Notes under the pieces: generated by a model
Told to the model about the DNA's origin: nothing
Databases searched by the model: none
Seen by the model: only the letters and a program-made list of their open reading frames with translations
Program-made: the position numbers and the translations under genes
In this document: positions 11,703 to 22,068 of the stretch, piece by piece
Numbering within the stretch: position 1 is the stretch's first letter
Layout of the letters: each line of letters starts with the position of its first letter
Origin: Alectoria sarmentosa
Taxonomy: Eukaryota > Ascomycota > Lecanoromycetes > Lecanorales > Parmeliaceae
NCBI GenBank assembly: GCA_009733775.1
Contig: WOGZ01000051.1
Location: 86,265 to 150,264 of the forward strand
Direction: 5' to 3'
DNA: 64,000 nucleotides

Positions 11703-12262
11703 GGCTGGGACAGCAGAGAAAATAGTAGAAAAATGGCTATTGCAATCGCAGTGGGCGCTCGTGATGCACTACCGTGATAGTCTAGTACCTGACTTTTGTG
11801 CTGTAAAGACTGTTGGGGAGCTAGTGGATGTAAGCTGCTGAGTGGTCATAGCTAGCGAGAAACGGGAATACGGGATGGGCAATGCAAGGTACCAGGCAAC
11901 AAGGTGGGCGATTGGATAGTAAACGTCATAGCGGGAGATCGTTGAGGAAACGATTACGCATCTCAGGCATCTAGCAAGACTCAAAGAGACGGGAGATAAG
12001 AGAGAGTAATCGGAGTTATCAGCGATTCAACCTCGTCCGCGCCGACAATCCCCAGGATCTCGGATTTCGATCTCCGAGATCACTTACGAGTTGACTGCTA
12101 TTTACTAGCCCTACTTTATTCATCAAGTTCTCACAACATCTCCCCGAGGGTCCCGTCACAAGCACCAGACAAGCGCTACTTTACCCTCTGGGCGCTATCC
12201 TCTAGGCGTAACGGTTGACCAGCAGTGGTCGGACCTTCCTCCGACCCGCCAAGAGCCCCGCA
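11703..12262. promoter_or_regulatory. Bidirectional promoter of the type III PKS / P450 pair
   Basis: This 560-bp interval lies between the two divergent start codons and contains no credible gene. It carries one conspicuous inverted repeat, listed separately. It also holds pyrimidine-rich tracts near the P450 start that are typical of fungal promoters. Shared regulation of both genes is inferred from the arrangement. Confidence 0.6.
12056..12081. promoter_or_regulatory. Palindromic CGG-N10-CCG element, candidate Zn2Cys6 factor binding site
   Basis: GATCTCGGA at 12056-12064 and TCCGAGATC at 12073-12081 form a perfect 9-bp inverted repeat around an 8-bp spacer. Within it the triplets CGG (12061-12063) and CCG (12074-12076) are exactly 10 bp apart. 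That architecture is recognised by homodimeric fungal Zn2Cys6 activators of the Put3 type. It sits inside the shared PKS/P450 promoter, about 185 bp from the P450 start. Which regulator binds is unknown, and no Zn2Cys6 gene was recognised in the window. Confidence 0.5.
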
Positions 12263-14090
12263 ATGTACACGTTGCTCGCCTGCTTGTTCGTAATCACCAC
12301 CTTGTGGTTCCTTCAAGGTCAGAGGTCGGCCATTAGACGCAACGGAAAGCGTCTACCGTAAGTCTGTTACATCATGAAGCCTGCTCTTTCTAATCCGCAA
12401 GATCAGACGGCCTCCAGGTACGCTTCCCCTGGCCGGCAATGGCATCTGGTTTCTCCAACCACGGCATAAGTTGCTGGATTGGTTTACTCGTTGCGAAAGT
12501 CTCGTTGGATTCAGCACATTTGAGATATCTGTCCCGTCTCTCCCACCAGGCATAGTAATCAGTGATCCTGCAAATGTGGAGCATGTCTTGAAGAACAACG
12601 ACATCTTCATCAAGGGAGAATTCTTCCGAATCAGATCTTGGGACCTGTTTGGTATGTCATTGGCCTGACTAGAACGAGGTAGGGTTCTTGGGGTCGCTGT
12701 AGAATTTCTTGCTGACAATTGTATCAATTAGGAAATGGCATCATCAATGCTGACGGGGACTTGTGGAAGATCCAGCGAAAGGCGGGACTTCGATTCTTCA
12801 ATAACGCCAATCTAAGAAATTTCATCGAAAATGTTGTGCCACCCATCCTCCTAGACACTGAGGAATTTCTCGACGGTGCCGTGAGAAAAGGCCGAGTCAT
12901 AGATCTTCAGATCGTACTCTTGGATCTCACCACACGTTTGATGGGCAACATGGCTTACGATGTGCGTGAATTTGCTGGGCTCCCTTTTCAATGAGTAGCA
13001 TGGGACGCGTATGGTCTGTGCATAACGGACAACAAGCTGAATAACAGTGACTAGATGGATATGCCAGCGTCTTTACCGTTCTCGAGGTCCTTTGACTTCG
13101 CCTCTGGCGCAACTGGAGAACGTTTCCAAAACCCATTCTGGAAGCTCAAAGAATTCATCCTTGGCGCCCCTCTTCGTAAAGCGGTCTTTGACATCAAGAA
13201 ATTCGGCAATAGCATCGTCTCTGCAGCAATCCAAAAAAGAAAGAGCGAGCACGGCTCGAGCAAAACCGACATACAGAGGAACTCCGATCCTCTACAAACC
13301 AATCTGATTAACTCTCTGTTGGACCACATCGATGATCATCAAGTCGTTGCTGATGCAGCGATGAATTACCTGTCTGCGGGCACGTGGGCTCTAGAATCTA
13401 ATCATTTCATCGCTGACTTTTGCTTCAGGTAGAGACACAACAGCTCAATCTTTGACTTGGACCTTCTATCTCTTAATGCGTCATCCGGATGCACGAGAGA
13501 AGATACTGTCAGAGTTGCGCTCAACGTTCACTGAAGCTAATCACGAGCTTCCCTTATCTTTTGATACCGTGCAGCCTTCACACCTGCCCTACATAGCGGC
13601 AGTCTTTAATGAAAGCTTACGCTTCTATCCACCGGTGCCTGTCGAGCTCAAAGAGTCCACGGCTGAAACAACCTTCCCGGACGGCACCTGGCTGCCGAAA
13701 GGGTCAGTAGTAATGTGGGCCACTTGGGCAATGGGCCGCTCGAAGAACACTTGGGGTGACGACGCTGACGAGTTCCGGCCTGAGCGATGGCTCATAGCTG
13801 GGGATGAGGGCGAACCTTTGGTTTCGAAGACAATGAGTGCTTTTGCATTCCCAGTCTTCAACGGAGGTCCTAGAGCTTGCCTTGGCAAGAGAATGGCGGA
13901 ACTTTTGGCTGTCCATGTTATTGCTAGTCTGATCTGGAAGTATGAATTTGTGGAAGTGTTTGACAAGCAGGCCATACTTGGAGAGACGCCGAAGGAGAGA
14001 CGAAGCCAGAATAGCTTGACTTTGCCCATGGAGGGTGGCTTGCCTTGCCATGTACGACGAAATGGCTCTGGGGCTGGAGAGTCTTCATGA
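12263..14090 (+). CDS. Cytochrome P450 monooxygenase, fungal CYP52/CYP86-clan-like
   Basis: Predicted 518 aa from exons 12263-12357, 12407-12651, 12732-12961, 13055-13379 and 13429-14090. An N-terminal membrane anchor (MYTLLACLFVITTLWFL) targets it to the ER. P450 signatures visible are: the proline hinge RPPGTLPLAGNG, I-helix AGRDTTAQ, K-helix ExxR as NESLR, FRPERW, and the heme loop FNGGPRACLG with Cys449 as the iron ligand. The motif set resembles fatty-acid or alkane hydroxylases of the CYP52/CYP86 type, so oxidation of an alkyl chain is a reasonable guess. Intron 4 is unusual. AGRDTT requires a GC-AG intron, while an alternative GT-AG choice (exon 4 to 13383, exon 5 from 13433) gives AGTDTT in the same frame and length. 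The divergent type III PKS is its likely pathway partner. Confidence 0.93.
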
Positions 14091-14614
14091 ACTCCGCACA
14101 TTCACGTGAGATTACCCCCAGGCCTAGGACAGTACAGAACTTAGATCCAATGATGTTTGTGGCCTTGAAAGTTTGCTGGTCTTTGACAAATACATACAAA
14201 AGGAGATTATCTCTAAGGCACGGCCTACTGAAACACAGCAAACATGCTTGAAGAGTTTCATTGTCGTTGCTTTCACCGTGGATGGTAATCTACATGTGAC
14301 AGTTCATCAGGCATATGGACGAGAAAGGCTTATAAAGAAACACTGGTCTCAAGCAGTATTCCATAAACTTCTTCAATGCCGAGCCTTTGTCACAACGCTA
14401 TGTTCTTGCATCAAAGGTCGTGATCTTGCCAACAGCGCCTTCAGAGATCCAAGAAGTTGATCGCTCCTTCCACAGGCCAGTGTCGGTCTCTTAGGAGGCT
14501 GCTGTTTCACCCCTTCGAGCTTGATCTTTCTCTCAAATCAACACATCTACTTCCGCTACAAACACAAACTTCAGTCTTCGCCAACATCTGAGCTTTGGAC
14601 TGCTAAGCGCAAGA
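14091..14614. other. Intergenic region
   Basis: About 0.5 kb between the P450 stop and the next + strand gene. Short open frames are present without coding support. No repeat or RNA gene was seen. Confidence 0.45.
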
Positions 14615-15442
14615 ATGCCTCAGCTGCGTCCACGACCCCCCAAAGCAGACAGTGTCAAAGGGGAAAGCCCCAGCCCAGACCACGAATCAAGCGACGAGGA
14701 GCAGGCACACTCTAGACCTAGAATCCGCCAGTCAAAGAGTCATGCATCACAGGCACGGCAAGACTCAGTTCCCGAGGCGGACACCCCTACAACATCTCCC
14801 ATGCCCAAAACAGACGATTCTACGAGCACAAAGCCGTATTCGCATCTACTGGGTTTCATGGTGAGGAAAATTACCAGAAAACACGAGAAGCCAATCCGCG
14901 ATGAGTACGACGAGGAGCTGAGATCGCTGGGAGAGCGACGCAAAGATGCGAATCCTGGACAAGCTGGAGCCATGGTATGTACACTTTCGGAGCGTTTTTC
15001 CCCTATTCCGGAACATTTTTGGGGGTTGCAAGCCCCGTGTAGGGCGCAAAAGGCCATCAAATATCCCTTTGGGCTGTCTCATTGCTCGGCGCTTTACCTT
15101 GAAGAAGCAACACTGACTCCGAAAACGTTGTAGGACCGGTCCCTTGAAGAGGCCGCGAAGCGCAAGTTGCAAGCCAGACTTGAGGCTGTCGAACCTGTCA
15201 TCGCAATGGCCCTTTTACCATACGCGGATACCATAATCTCCGAGGGTGAGCTTTATATGGGTCCACGCTCGGAGTCTACTTCGGAGGAAGATTCGCCCAC
15301 GGATACATCAGCTGAAGAGCAGCCCAACGCCGGCAGCACCAACGACCCGACCGATACTGATTCACACAACTCCGAGAAGAATGTCCCTTCGGAGTCTTCC
15401 TTTTCCCCTGAGGGCACCGAAACTCCCGAGTCGGACATCTAA
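14615..15442 (+). CDS. Hypothetical fungal protein, acidic and low-complexity at both ends
   Basis: Predicted 222 aa from exons 14615-14974 and 15134-15442. The 159-bp intron has donor GTATGT and acceptor TTGTAG, and the join (AM then DRSLEEAA) keeps the frame. Residues 1-75 are Ser/Pro/charged and probably disordered. The middle (about 76-165) looks folded and mostly helical: HLLGFMVRKITRKHEKPI, then DEYDEELRSLGERRKD, and after the intron KRKLQARLEAVEPVIAMALLPYAD. The last 55 residues are again Ser/Thr/Glu rich. I do not recognise a family. There is no signal peptide or membrane segment, so an intracellular protein is likely. Confidence 0.62.
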
Positions 15443-16639
15443 GTGCGAATGGCTCGACAGAAGGGATGTGTCCCTGACTGAGCAGGATGGAGTCATACTC
15501 TACGAGTCGTGTTGTTGCAAGCATGGGAAGGATGGTCGCGAAAACGGCCAGAGTGCCAGGATCTTTAATACAAGCATGTCCATTCCTTCATGCCCACTCT
15601 TGAGTAAATTAGATTAATAGCAGAGACTAAGCGCTGGCCCTTTTCCAAAACTGAACTTTCTTTGCGTCTTTCATGGAGGCCTATGTGCATGATCACGAGC
15701 ACGGTTTTAATCGGTCTCTCCTGGCTGATACCTCCCTTCTAAGCGTAAAGACCAGATGTTTCAACATGTTTCATACACCAAACTCATCTCACCGTGTCAC
15801 CTGTATTTCTCTCCATAGAGGAGGAGGAGCCGGGAGCGCTTTATGCCAGTCTTTTGGTGGTTTCATAGATGAATGATGAGATCTGAACGCTGCTGAAATG
15901 AAAATGGCTCTGAATTTCCAGTGTCGCATGCATGCACGCTATGGAGAGCCACACGCCCTTTCGCAACTATAGTCTTTGTTTGAACATTTTCACGGAATGG
16001 ATATAGATAGCCTTTGTTCAATATGGGAGTCGAGATGCGCTATCTCCTGTCTCTCAGCGCGGTACCAGTACAGTTTACAATCGGGGCCGGGGGGGGATTT
16101 TCGTCCCGCGCTTGGTATTGATTGGATTGGCGGATTATAAACGGGTTCAATGCACCTGCCATGCTGGCTGGCTGGCTGGCTGGCTGGCTGAATAGTGAGT
16201 GGCGGCTTAGGTGGAAGTTGTTGGGTGGTTTTTTTCTCTTCTTTTCTTTTTTTTGGGGGGAAGGGGGGGTGGGGAGGTTACTCGGGCTGAGGAAATGATG
16301 CAGAATTGGGCGATGGCGATAGCCCCTTTCAGGCAGACTCAATCAAAACTTTCCTCCCCATGCTGTTCTCAATCCTGCTGCGCTCTCGAAATATCATTGG
16401 CATTCACAATAGGGGTGTTTCTTAGAATTGAGTATCGTTTCTCAGTTTGTCCTGTCTGTTTCTAGCTAACCCACGTACAAATTGGGCTCAACTTGGCCAG
16501 AAAGCAGTATGTCTCCGTAAACCGATCGCATGCAACATCTCTCAAGCAGCCATCGCCATCCATGTGTCTTCGGTCCGTCCACGGATTGTCTCTCTCTTAG
16601 GAGCTGAAGAGCATCATCGAGACCGTGTGGATCGGCCCA
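15443..16639. other. Intergenic region with a GGCT microsatellite
   Basis: 1.2 kb without a supported gene. It contains a tetranucleotide repeat, listed separately, followed by homopolymer-rich sequence (T and G runs around 16230-16275). Small frames on both strands here are products of the simple sequence. Confidence 0.45.
16163..16190. repeat. (GGCT)n microsatellite, seven units
   Basis: The tetranucleotide GCTG is repeated without interruption seven times, directly readable in the sequence. It is likely length-polymorphic between strains. It lies in intergenic DNA. Confidence 0.95.
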
Positions 16640-16861
16640 TCAGAGAGAGCCCGTGTTCGCGGGGCAGACCGCATTACACATTGGACATGTTGTCCCGCGT
16701 ACCACGTGTGCGCCGCAGTTGGGAGTCGGGCATACTGTCGCCAAGCTCTGGTTATCGACCATGTCCCCACCGGTATCGGCGTTCCTTTCATCGTCGGTGT
16801 GACGCCCAAGGTCGCGCGCAGCGACACCGACAAGCTCTTGAAGGAGACGGACGAAAGGCAT
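16640..16861 (-). CDS. Small cysteine-rich protein (73 aa), zinc-ribbon-like; spliced 5' leader
   Basis: One coding exon gives 73 aa. The N-terminal half is amphipathic (MPFVRLLQELVGVAARDLGRH). The C-terminal half has five cysteines spaced C-x4-C-x8-C-x2-C-x4-C (VCPTPNCGAH then TTCPMCNAVCP), resembling a zinc ribbon. The - strand is supported by two upstream introns with good consensus. One at 16921-16866 has GTAAGC, branch GCTAACAAC and an AAG acceptor ending 4 bp before the ATG. The other at 17049-16997 has GTAAGT, branch GCTGACTG and a CAG acceptor. No ATG occurs in the two leader exons, so both introns lie in the 5' UTR. The opposite strand also has an open frame (16625-16870), which I take to be the shadow. 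Function unknown. Confidence 0.58.
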   Translation of the reverse strand: MPFVRLLQELVGVAARDLGRHTDDERNADTGGDMVDNQSLATVCPTPNCGAHVVRGTTCPMCNAVCPANTGSL

Positions 16862-17049
16862 CTTCCTTAAGGCCGTTGTTAGCTACCATTTGGAGCAAGA
16901 AGCATGTTGTTCCGGGCTTACCTGGCAGAATTAGGATGAGTGTCTAGGAGGAGACTGGGATACAGTTATGATGGTGCAGTGGAGAGCGGTGTGGTTCTGA
17001 ACTCTCAGTCAGCTGCAAGTCCATGCTATCCTAGGTGTTGTGTACTTAC

Positions 17050-18545
17050 GTGATTGGGCTAGGGGTTTGAGGTTTGTACCAGCTTGAAGGCTGTGGTGAG
17101 GGATGGTGGAGTGCTGAGTTCTAAGAAAAGCAAGAGTAGTTGGGGTCCCGTGTGTTCTTGTAGCTTGGGACTCTTTCATAAAGGAGCGTGTGTTAAGAGA
17201 GCGCGCTGGTAGGACCCAGAAAGCACCATTGCTATTGTGTCCTCTGCCTCCACGGATTCCTGGCCAGTAAGCCCTCTTGTTTGGCCCACGATTCGGTCAA
17301 GAGGTTATATTGGGCAGTCAGAGAGTCCTGCTGCCGTCGATCTTGTTTAATTCGGAAATATCAGACCAATAAGCCTTCGTTCATGGTGAACCGTGGGGCC
17401 GGTAACGCAGCCATGGGGTCATTCAAACTTCGCCACTATCAGTTCTATTATATTCTTAGCAATATGACCAGCAAAGCCTCTCATTCGTCTCACGACTTAA
17501 TCAAAGTTTGGCGTTGAAAGTCATCGAGGTCACGTTGCGGCCAGTTTTCCTGCCGAGGTAGGCACTTGGCCAGCAAGTTCTCTCTGATGGCCAGAGTTGA
17601 TTTTGAGAAGTTCCGAATTCATCGCGGTCACATTACTGTCGATCTCACTGCATCGGCAGACATTTGACCACTAAGTTTCCTCCGATACTCAAGCGCTCAG
17701 TCGGCTGTGCAGAATCGAAAACTTGTTGAAGTCACGTTGCTGTTGAATTTGTTGCGTCCGTAACTGCTTGGCCAGTAAGCTCTCTTCCGGCAGGAAGTTT
17801 TAGTGTAAATTATAAAGCAAGGTCCATCACGGGGCTTTTTGGAACTCGACGCTTGACCCAAAACAGGGCATGATCTCCGTGTTCCGCTTACCTCGACAAT
17901 AAAAAGTACTTTGGATTGTGGGTCAATTGAGAGCGCCTGACGGATTATTCCCCCCGCCCATGAACCGCCACATCGCCGCCAAGGCCAGCACTGGGGTTTA
18001 GAACGATCCGAGGGTATTTCGTGGCCAAAGCACCATTGATGGGACAGCAGATAGGCGATTTAGACCATTCGCAAGAGGAACCGCTTCCGCTCCGAGGCTA
18101 CGGATGAATCATGATCATTTCAATTGTGGCGAGCTCAGCGTCTGTACTGGACGGAAATCAGCTCACGGTAATGGTTGGGTAGTAGCAAATCTTTTCGACC
18201 GAAGGGCGACGAGAATGCAGGTGAAATCTATCAACATGTCTGTAGAAGCGCTAAGACTCTGAGAGAATCGAGCCCCGACGAGATTTTGATACATCTGGGA
18301 GCCAGGCATCAGGAAAAGCTACAGTGGACTTTTTGTGAGGAAAGAACTGTCTTTCAAAGCTCGGAGGTATCTTTGAACCAACGGAACCCCTTCTCGACTG
18401 GTATTGAGTAGTAGCCGCGCGCTTATTTGTAAACATTGAGCCTGCAGTGAGACGTAGAAATCGACAAACTGAACCCAAATGCTTTATTCAACAATATTCT
18501 CGGCCAACACTGATCACCCTGAGTTCAACTCAATTAATCACAATT
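17050..18545. other. Gene-free region with a degenerate tandem repeat
   Basis: 1.5 kb lacking any supported gene. The proximal part is leader/promoter of the small Cys-rich gene on the - strand. The centre carries a ~100-bp degenerate tandem repeat (separate entry). The distal part should be the promoter of the APH-like kinase gene. Confidence 0.5.
17261..17790. repeat. Degenerate tandem repeat, about 100-bp unit, six copies
   Basis: A core resembling TTGGCCAGTAAGCTCTCT recurs at about 17261, 17363, 17464, 17567, 17664 and 17769, with spacings of 97-105 bp. A second conserved block, GAGGTCACGTTGCGGCC-like, recurs with the same period at 17527, 17624 and 17729. Copies have diverged strongly, with many transitions, so the array looks old. 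No open frame runs through it. It is neither a microsatellite nor a recognised transposon end. Confidence 0.7.
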
Positions 18546-19850
18546 ATGACAGACAAGCGAGATTTCGAAGGTTACAAGTGGAATGGAAAGTCATCTCACA
18601 TTGAAGATAGTCCTTATGGTCGGTGTATTCAAAGGCTCTTGGACCGCATCAACTGGGATGCCTTGTGCCAGTATGCTTCGAGGCTCCATGACGACGAGGA
18701 TTGTACGATCATCCCCCAGTTCACAATGGGAGGACGCCATATGGTCCGCCGCGTCATTTTCCAAAGTGGTACACGATGGATTGCTCGGGTTCGCATTACG
18801 ACACCCATGAACGAAGACGAAGGGAGCCGCTTGCTTCAAAGGGAGGTCGACTGTATTCAATTGGTACAGGAGCGAACTAGTGTACCTGTCCCAACAATCT
18901 TCGGCTACATTGCGAGCGCTAGGAACGTCATCGGAGCGCCATTCATGCTGATGGAATGCCTGTCTGGCAATGTGGGAGTCGATTTGAGTGGGGTCGAGAT
19001 CCCAGCCCAATACAAGGCTTCATTCCATAGAGAAATGGCGAGGTTCCAGGTAAGGAAATTCGGTATCCTTGCTGCACGTATGACACTGATTGTGGATTAG
19101 ACAGAGATCTCGTCAATAACCTTTCCGAAGATTGGCGCTATTGTCAAACTTCAAGACGGAACATACGACGTGGGCCCTCTTCCCGGACTCGGTGGGCCTT
19201 TCATTACAGCAACCGAGTACTTTGAAGCATGGGCTAGATCAGCGAAGTTTGTTGAGACATTGGATCGAGTGAAGCAGATCTGGGGGGACGGTTATGAAGA
19301 AATCATAGCTCAGATTGTCAACTTCCCTCCAAGGGTCGGAGAGCTTGCCTCCAAGATTGCTGCTCGAGATCAGGGTCCCTTTCCGCTTTTCCACGTCGAC
19401 TTCGGACACAATAACATTGTCGTAGACGATGACTACAACGTGCTTGGTGTGATTGATTGGGAACATGCATCCTCGGTGCCTTGGGAACGAATCTATTTCC
19501 CATGGACATTGTCAGTCGTGCCAGCACCGATGGTACCAGATAATTACGACGAGAACGGTGTACCGAGAGACTCAGGTACCAAGGCCATAATAGGCGAGCA
19601 GGAAGGGTACATCAATACAGTGCGGGAGACGGAACGAGACAAAGGGCTGTCGCCCTTGTTGTCCGCTACCCTAGCGGATCAGGCCAGTCAGGACCTGGCC
19701 TACGCAATGAAACTTTACACCGAAGATGGCATATGCGGGCAATATACCAATGTCTTAGATGTCCACCAAGAGAGATGGGTAGAGGATAAGGGACTCAGCA
19801 TCAGTGATGGAGCAGGCAATTCGGAGGACTTCAAAGGCGGCGCTCATTGA
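18546..19850 (+). CDS. Aminoglycoside-phosphotransferase-like (APH) kinase, copy A
   Basis: Predicted 417 aa from exons 18546-19049 and 19101-19850. The 51-bp intron is GTAAGG..ATTAG. The protein has the protein-kinase-like fold of the APH/choline kinase superfamily. The catalytic loop LFHVDFGHNN fits H-x-D-x4-N (His266, Asp268), and the metal-binding motif VIDWEHA follows. An N-terminal ATP-grip region is suggested by TRWIARVRI. Fungal genomes have many such genes and their substrates are usually unknown; true drug resistance should not be assumed. Copy B at 38481-37177 has the same length, the same intron position and phase, and the shared stretch INWDALCQYAS, so the two are paralogues. A more upstream ATG is in frame, but MTDKRDF aligns with copy B's start. 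Confidence 0.9.
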
Positions 19851-21727
19851 TTTGCGCAGCGCTGCTTTACACTGCTCGGTGATTGGCCCGGCGTACATTC
19901 TAAGCTGCTCAAGCTTGCGGCAGCCACGAGCAGGCAGCGAGCGAGTGCGGCACAAACTGTCTCGGTGACTAGGTCCCCTGCATCAGTGTAGAGTAGAGGT
20001 ATTCCATGTTTCGTCAAAGATAACCCGCTCTTCCTCGAATGTTCTCTTTCCACGACAAAGGATTCCTTCGAAGCGTATCTGGCGATGCTTTGTTTGCATC
20101 GCTGGATGACAGAGTATCGCAAGGTGCGTAGGTATTGCAACGCGCTGTGGGAGAGACAACGTGGCAACTGCGCATGAGCAGAGACGCCTGTCCAAACTCC
20201 ACAAGAGCAAGGCATATGTTATCGGAGAAGCTGATCGGGTTACAGCATGCTGTACAAAGGGGCGGTGTTTCTCTTGATTTCCTGCTCGGAAGCCAGCCAA
20301 ATACAAGTATTGGAGAGAGTGATGATTTCGATTAAGGGGCCTGTCTCCAGAGGCTTGGCATAGCAAGGCTGAGTGGTGCGGCCAAGGTTTCCTTCCATCT
20401 CGCCACCACCTTCGCTGTCAGGCAAGATTCTCAGGTTTGGTGTGTTGCATCAAATCCACCAACTATCTTGATCCCAGCAGGATCACCTTGAAACTCTACC
20501 TCTTGAGGAATTAGGACCCGAAGACACTTTGTCGCTTTCCCTCGTCACTGGCTTCATCTATTGGTACGATTTTTTCCCGTACAGCGTCTCGGGACCATGA
20601 CCATCTCCACTTACCGTCAGCTTGGTAACCGGAGATTGGCAAGATCGTTGACTGTACCTTCGCTCTTTGACGCCTGGGCCCGGGAAATGTCCGAAATGAC
20701 ATAATGAGAATGTCGGACGATTGGCGCTCCACTTTGATCTTGAAGAGCGCTGCGCCCTCATATGCCTGTCGTTTCAATGCGTGCATCGTACCTGGAGAAC
20801 CCATTGCATGAGAGAAGACGTGTTGCGATGCCATTCTATCCCTAACCCGAACCACGGTTTGGCAAGAGTGGTAGGTCAACGCTTTGGATCTACACTTCAA
20901 TCTCATGAGCGTCACATGGAACCATACATCTCACCCACCCAAGCTCGCGAGCCGCCTGACTCTTTTCAATAATCCACAAAATTTGGCTGGCGGATTTGCT
21001 TTTCCTGCAAAAGCCTTTCTTCACTACCGCACTTTCCGCTCTAGCTATTGCACTTTTTCTTCGCAACTCTCCCAACACCCCCACAGCTCTCAATATCACT
21101 CACCCACTTTGCAAACCCCCAAACCTCACATGCGCGAGCGTCGTCGTCCCACATAAGCTGGCGACATCAATTCTCCCGCTCGTTACCAATCCCCTAAAGA
21201 CTCCGTTGCTACCAATCCTACCCTTCGAACAGCTATCTCTTGAATGGAAGTGCACTATCACCAACGAAAAAATTACCACACAGCGCGTCCGAAATGGAGT
21301 ATTGCGGCTTGGCGCCATCTTCCTTGCCGTATCCAGAAGCTTACGTCTCATGCGGCCCCCAACACCAGTTGAAGCCCAAGATGGACATTCTTCCGAGCTG
21401 TCCAAACATCTCGGACTTTACGGCAACTCCCTATTGGAGCATCAACCTCATCTTTGGTAGGCATCGTACGAGCTGGCCGCAATGTTCTATGGCACGTGCG
21501 AAAGATATGCCAATTGGATTGGATACCAATGGTTGATGGAGCCTCGACGTACCTGATCCTCCTCGTTCCTAAGTAAGACTACCCACGCAGAGAGCAACCT
21601 CCTCAAAAAGGGATTGTGGATCACCAATCACGATGGCTACTATCACATTGGTGAAGCTCCGGCGGCGCTTCCTCTACCATCCCTCGACATGAAACAGGCC
21701 CACACCGAGTTGTGTTCGTCGCGCACA

Positions 21728-21902
21728 GCCGGTCTGACCTCAGCCATTTGTGGATCCCTTCTGGTCTGAACGAGCGAGCCGAGTCATTTTTTGAAGACTG
21801 GGGCCTGAAATCTTGCACCGCCGCTCTGATCTCACCCATTTGTGGATCTCAAATTTTGGTGTGGATGAACGAGCGGAGTTGTATTGGGCAAATTTGAGGC
21901 CT
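21728..21902. repeat. Imperfect direct duplication, about 92-bp period
   Basis: The segment beginning GCCGGTCTGACCTCAGCCAT at 21728 is repeated as GCCGCTCTGATCTCACCCAT at 21820. The similarity continues through CATTTGTGGATC, a GAACGAGCG block, and GGGGCCT versus TGAGGCCT. The copies differ by substitutions and small indels. They lie immediately upstream of the TATA element of the secreted protein gene, so the duplication may be part of its promoter. Confidence 0.7.
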
Positions 21903-21912
21903 CCTATTCTGC

Positions 21913-21919
21913 TATAAAA
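21913..21919 (+). promoter_or_regulatory. TATA box of the secreted Cys-rich protein gene
   Basis: TATAAAA lies about 155 bp upstream of the ATG at 22069. It is followed by a pyrimidine-rich leader, as is usual for highly expressed fungal genes. Assigned by sequence and position only. Confidence 0.55.
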
Positions 21920-22068
21920 AGCCTCTGCAATGCCCCAATGTCTCCCTTTGTCTCCACTATCATAAGTAAATCCTTCCGGAGCTCTTCCTCAACCACAGTA
22001 GCTTTCAAACGCTACCTATTGCAGCTCTTCTCTCTCTCACCATTATCCCAGCACCATAATCAACCACC

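Larger units (their letters stand above)
19851..22068. other. Gene-poor region with possible gene relics and a duplicated segment
   Basis: 2.2 kb with no confident gene. Coding-like frames on the - strand (20915-20511) and on the + strand (20996-21460, starting with a hydrophobic stretch) have no recognisable family and no convincing splice sites; they may be relics. A 92-bp tandem duplication lies at 21728-21902. The distal end is the promoter of the secreted protein gene. Confidence 0.4.

Noticed and set aside
17261..17790. CRISPR-like array
   Set aside because: Units are degenerate, spacing is ~100 bp and the genome is clearly eukaryotic; it is a decayed tandem repeat, not a CRISPR.
18546..19850. 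Reading the APH-like kinases as antibiotic-resistance genes
   Set aside because: Only the generic APH fold motifs are present; fungi carry many such kinases with unknown small-molecule or other substrates.
20511..20915. 134-codon - strand frame
   Set aside because: Composition is plausible but no family motif, splice site or promoter could be recognised; kept only as a possible relic in the intergenic note.
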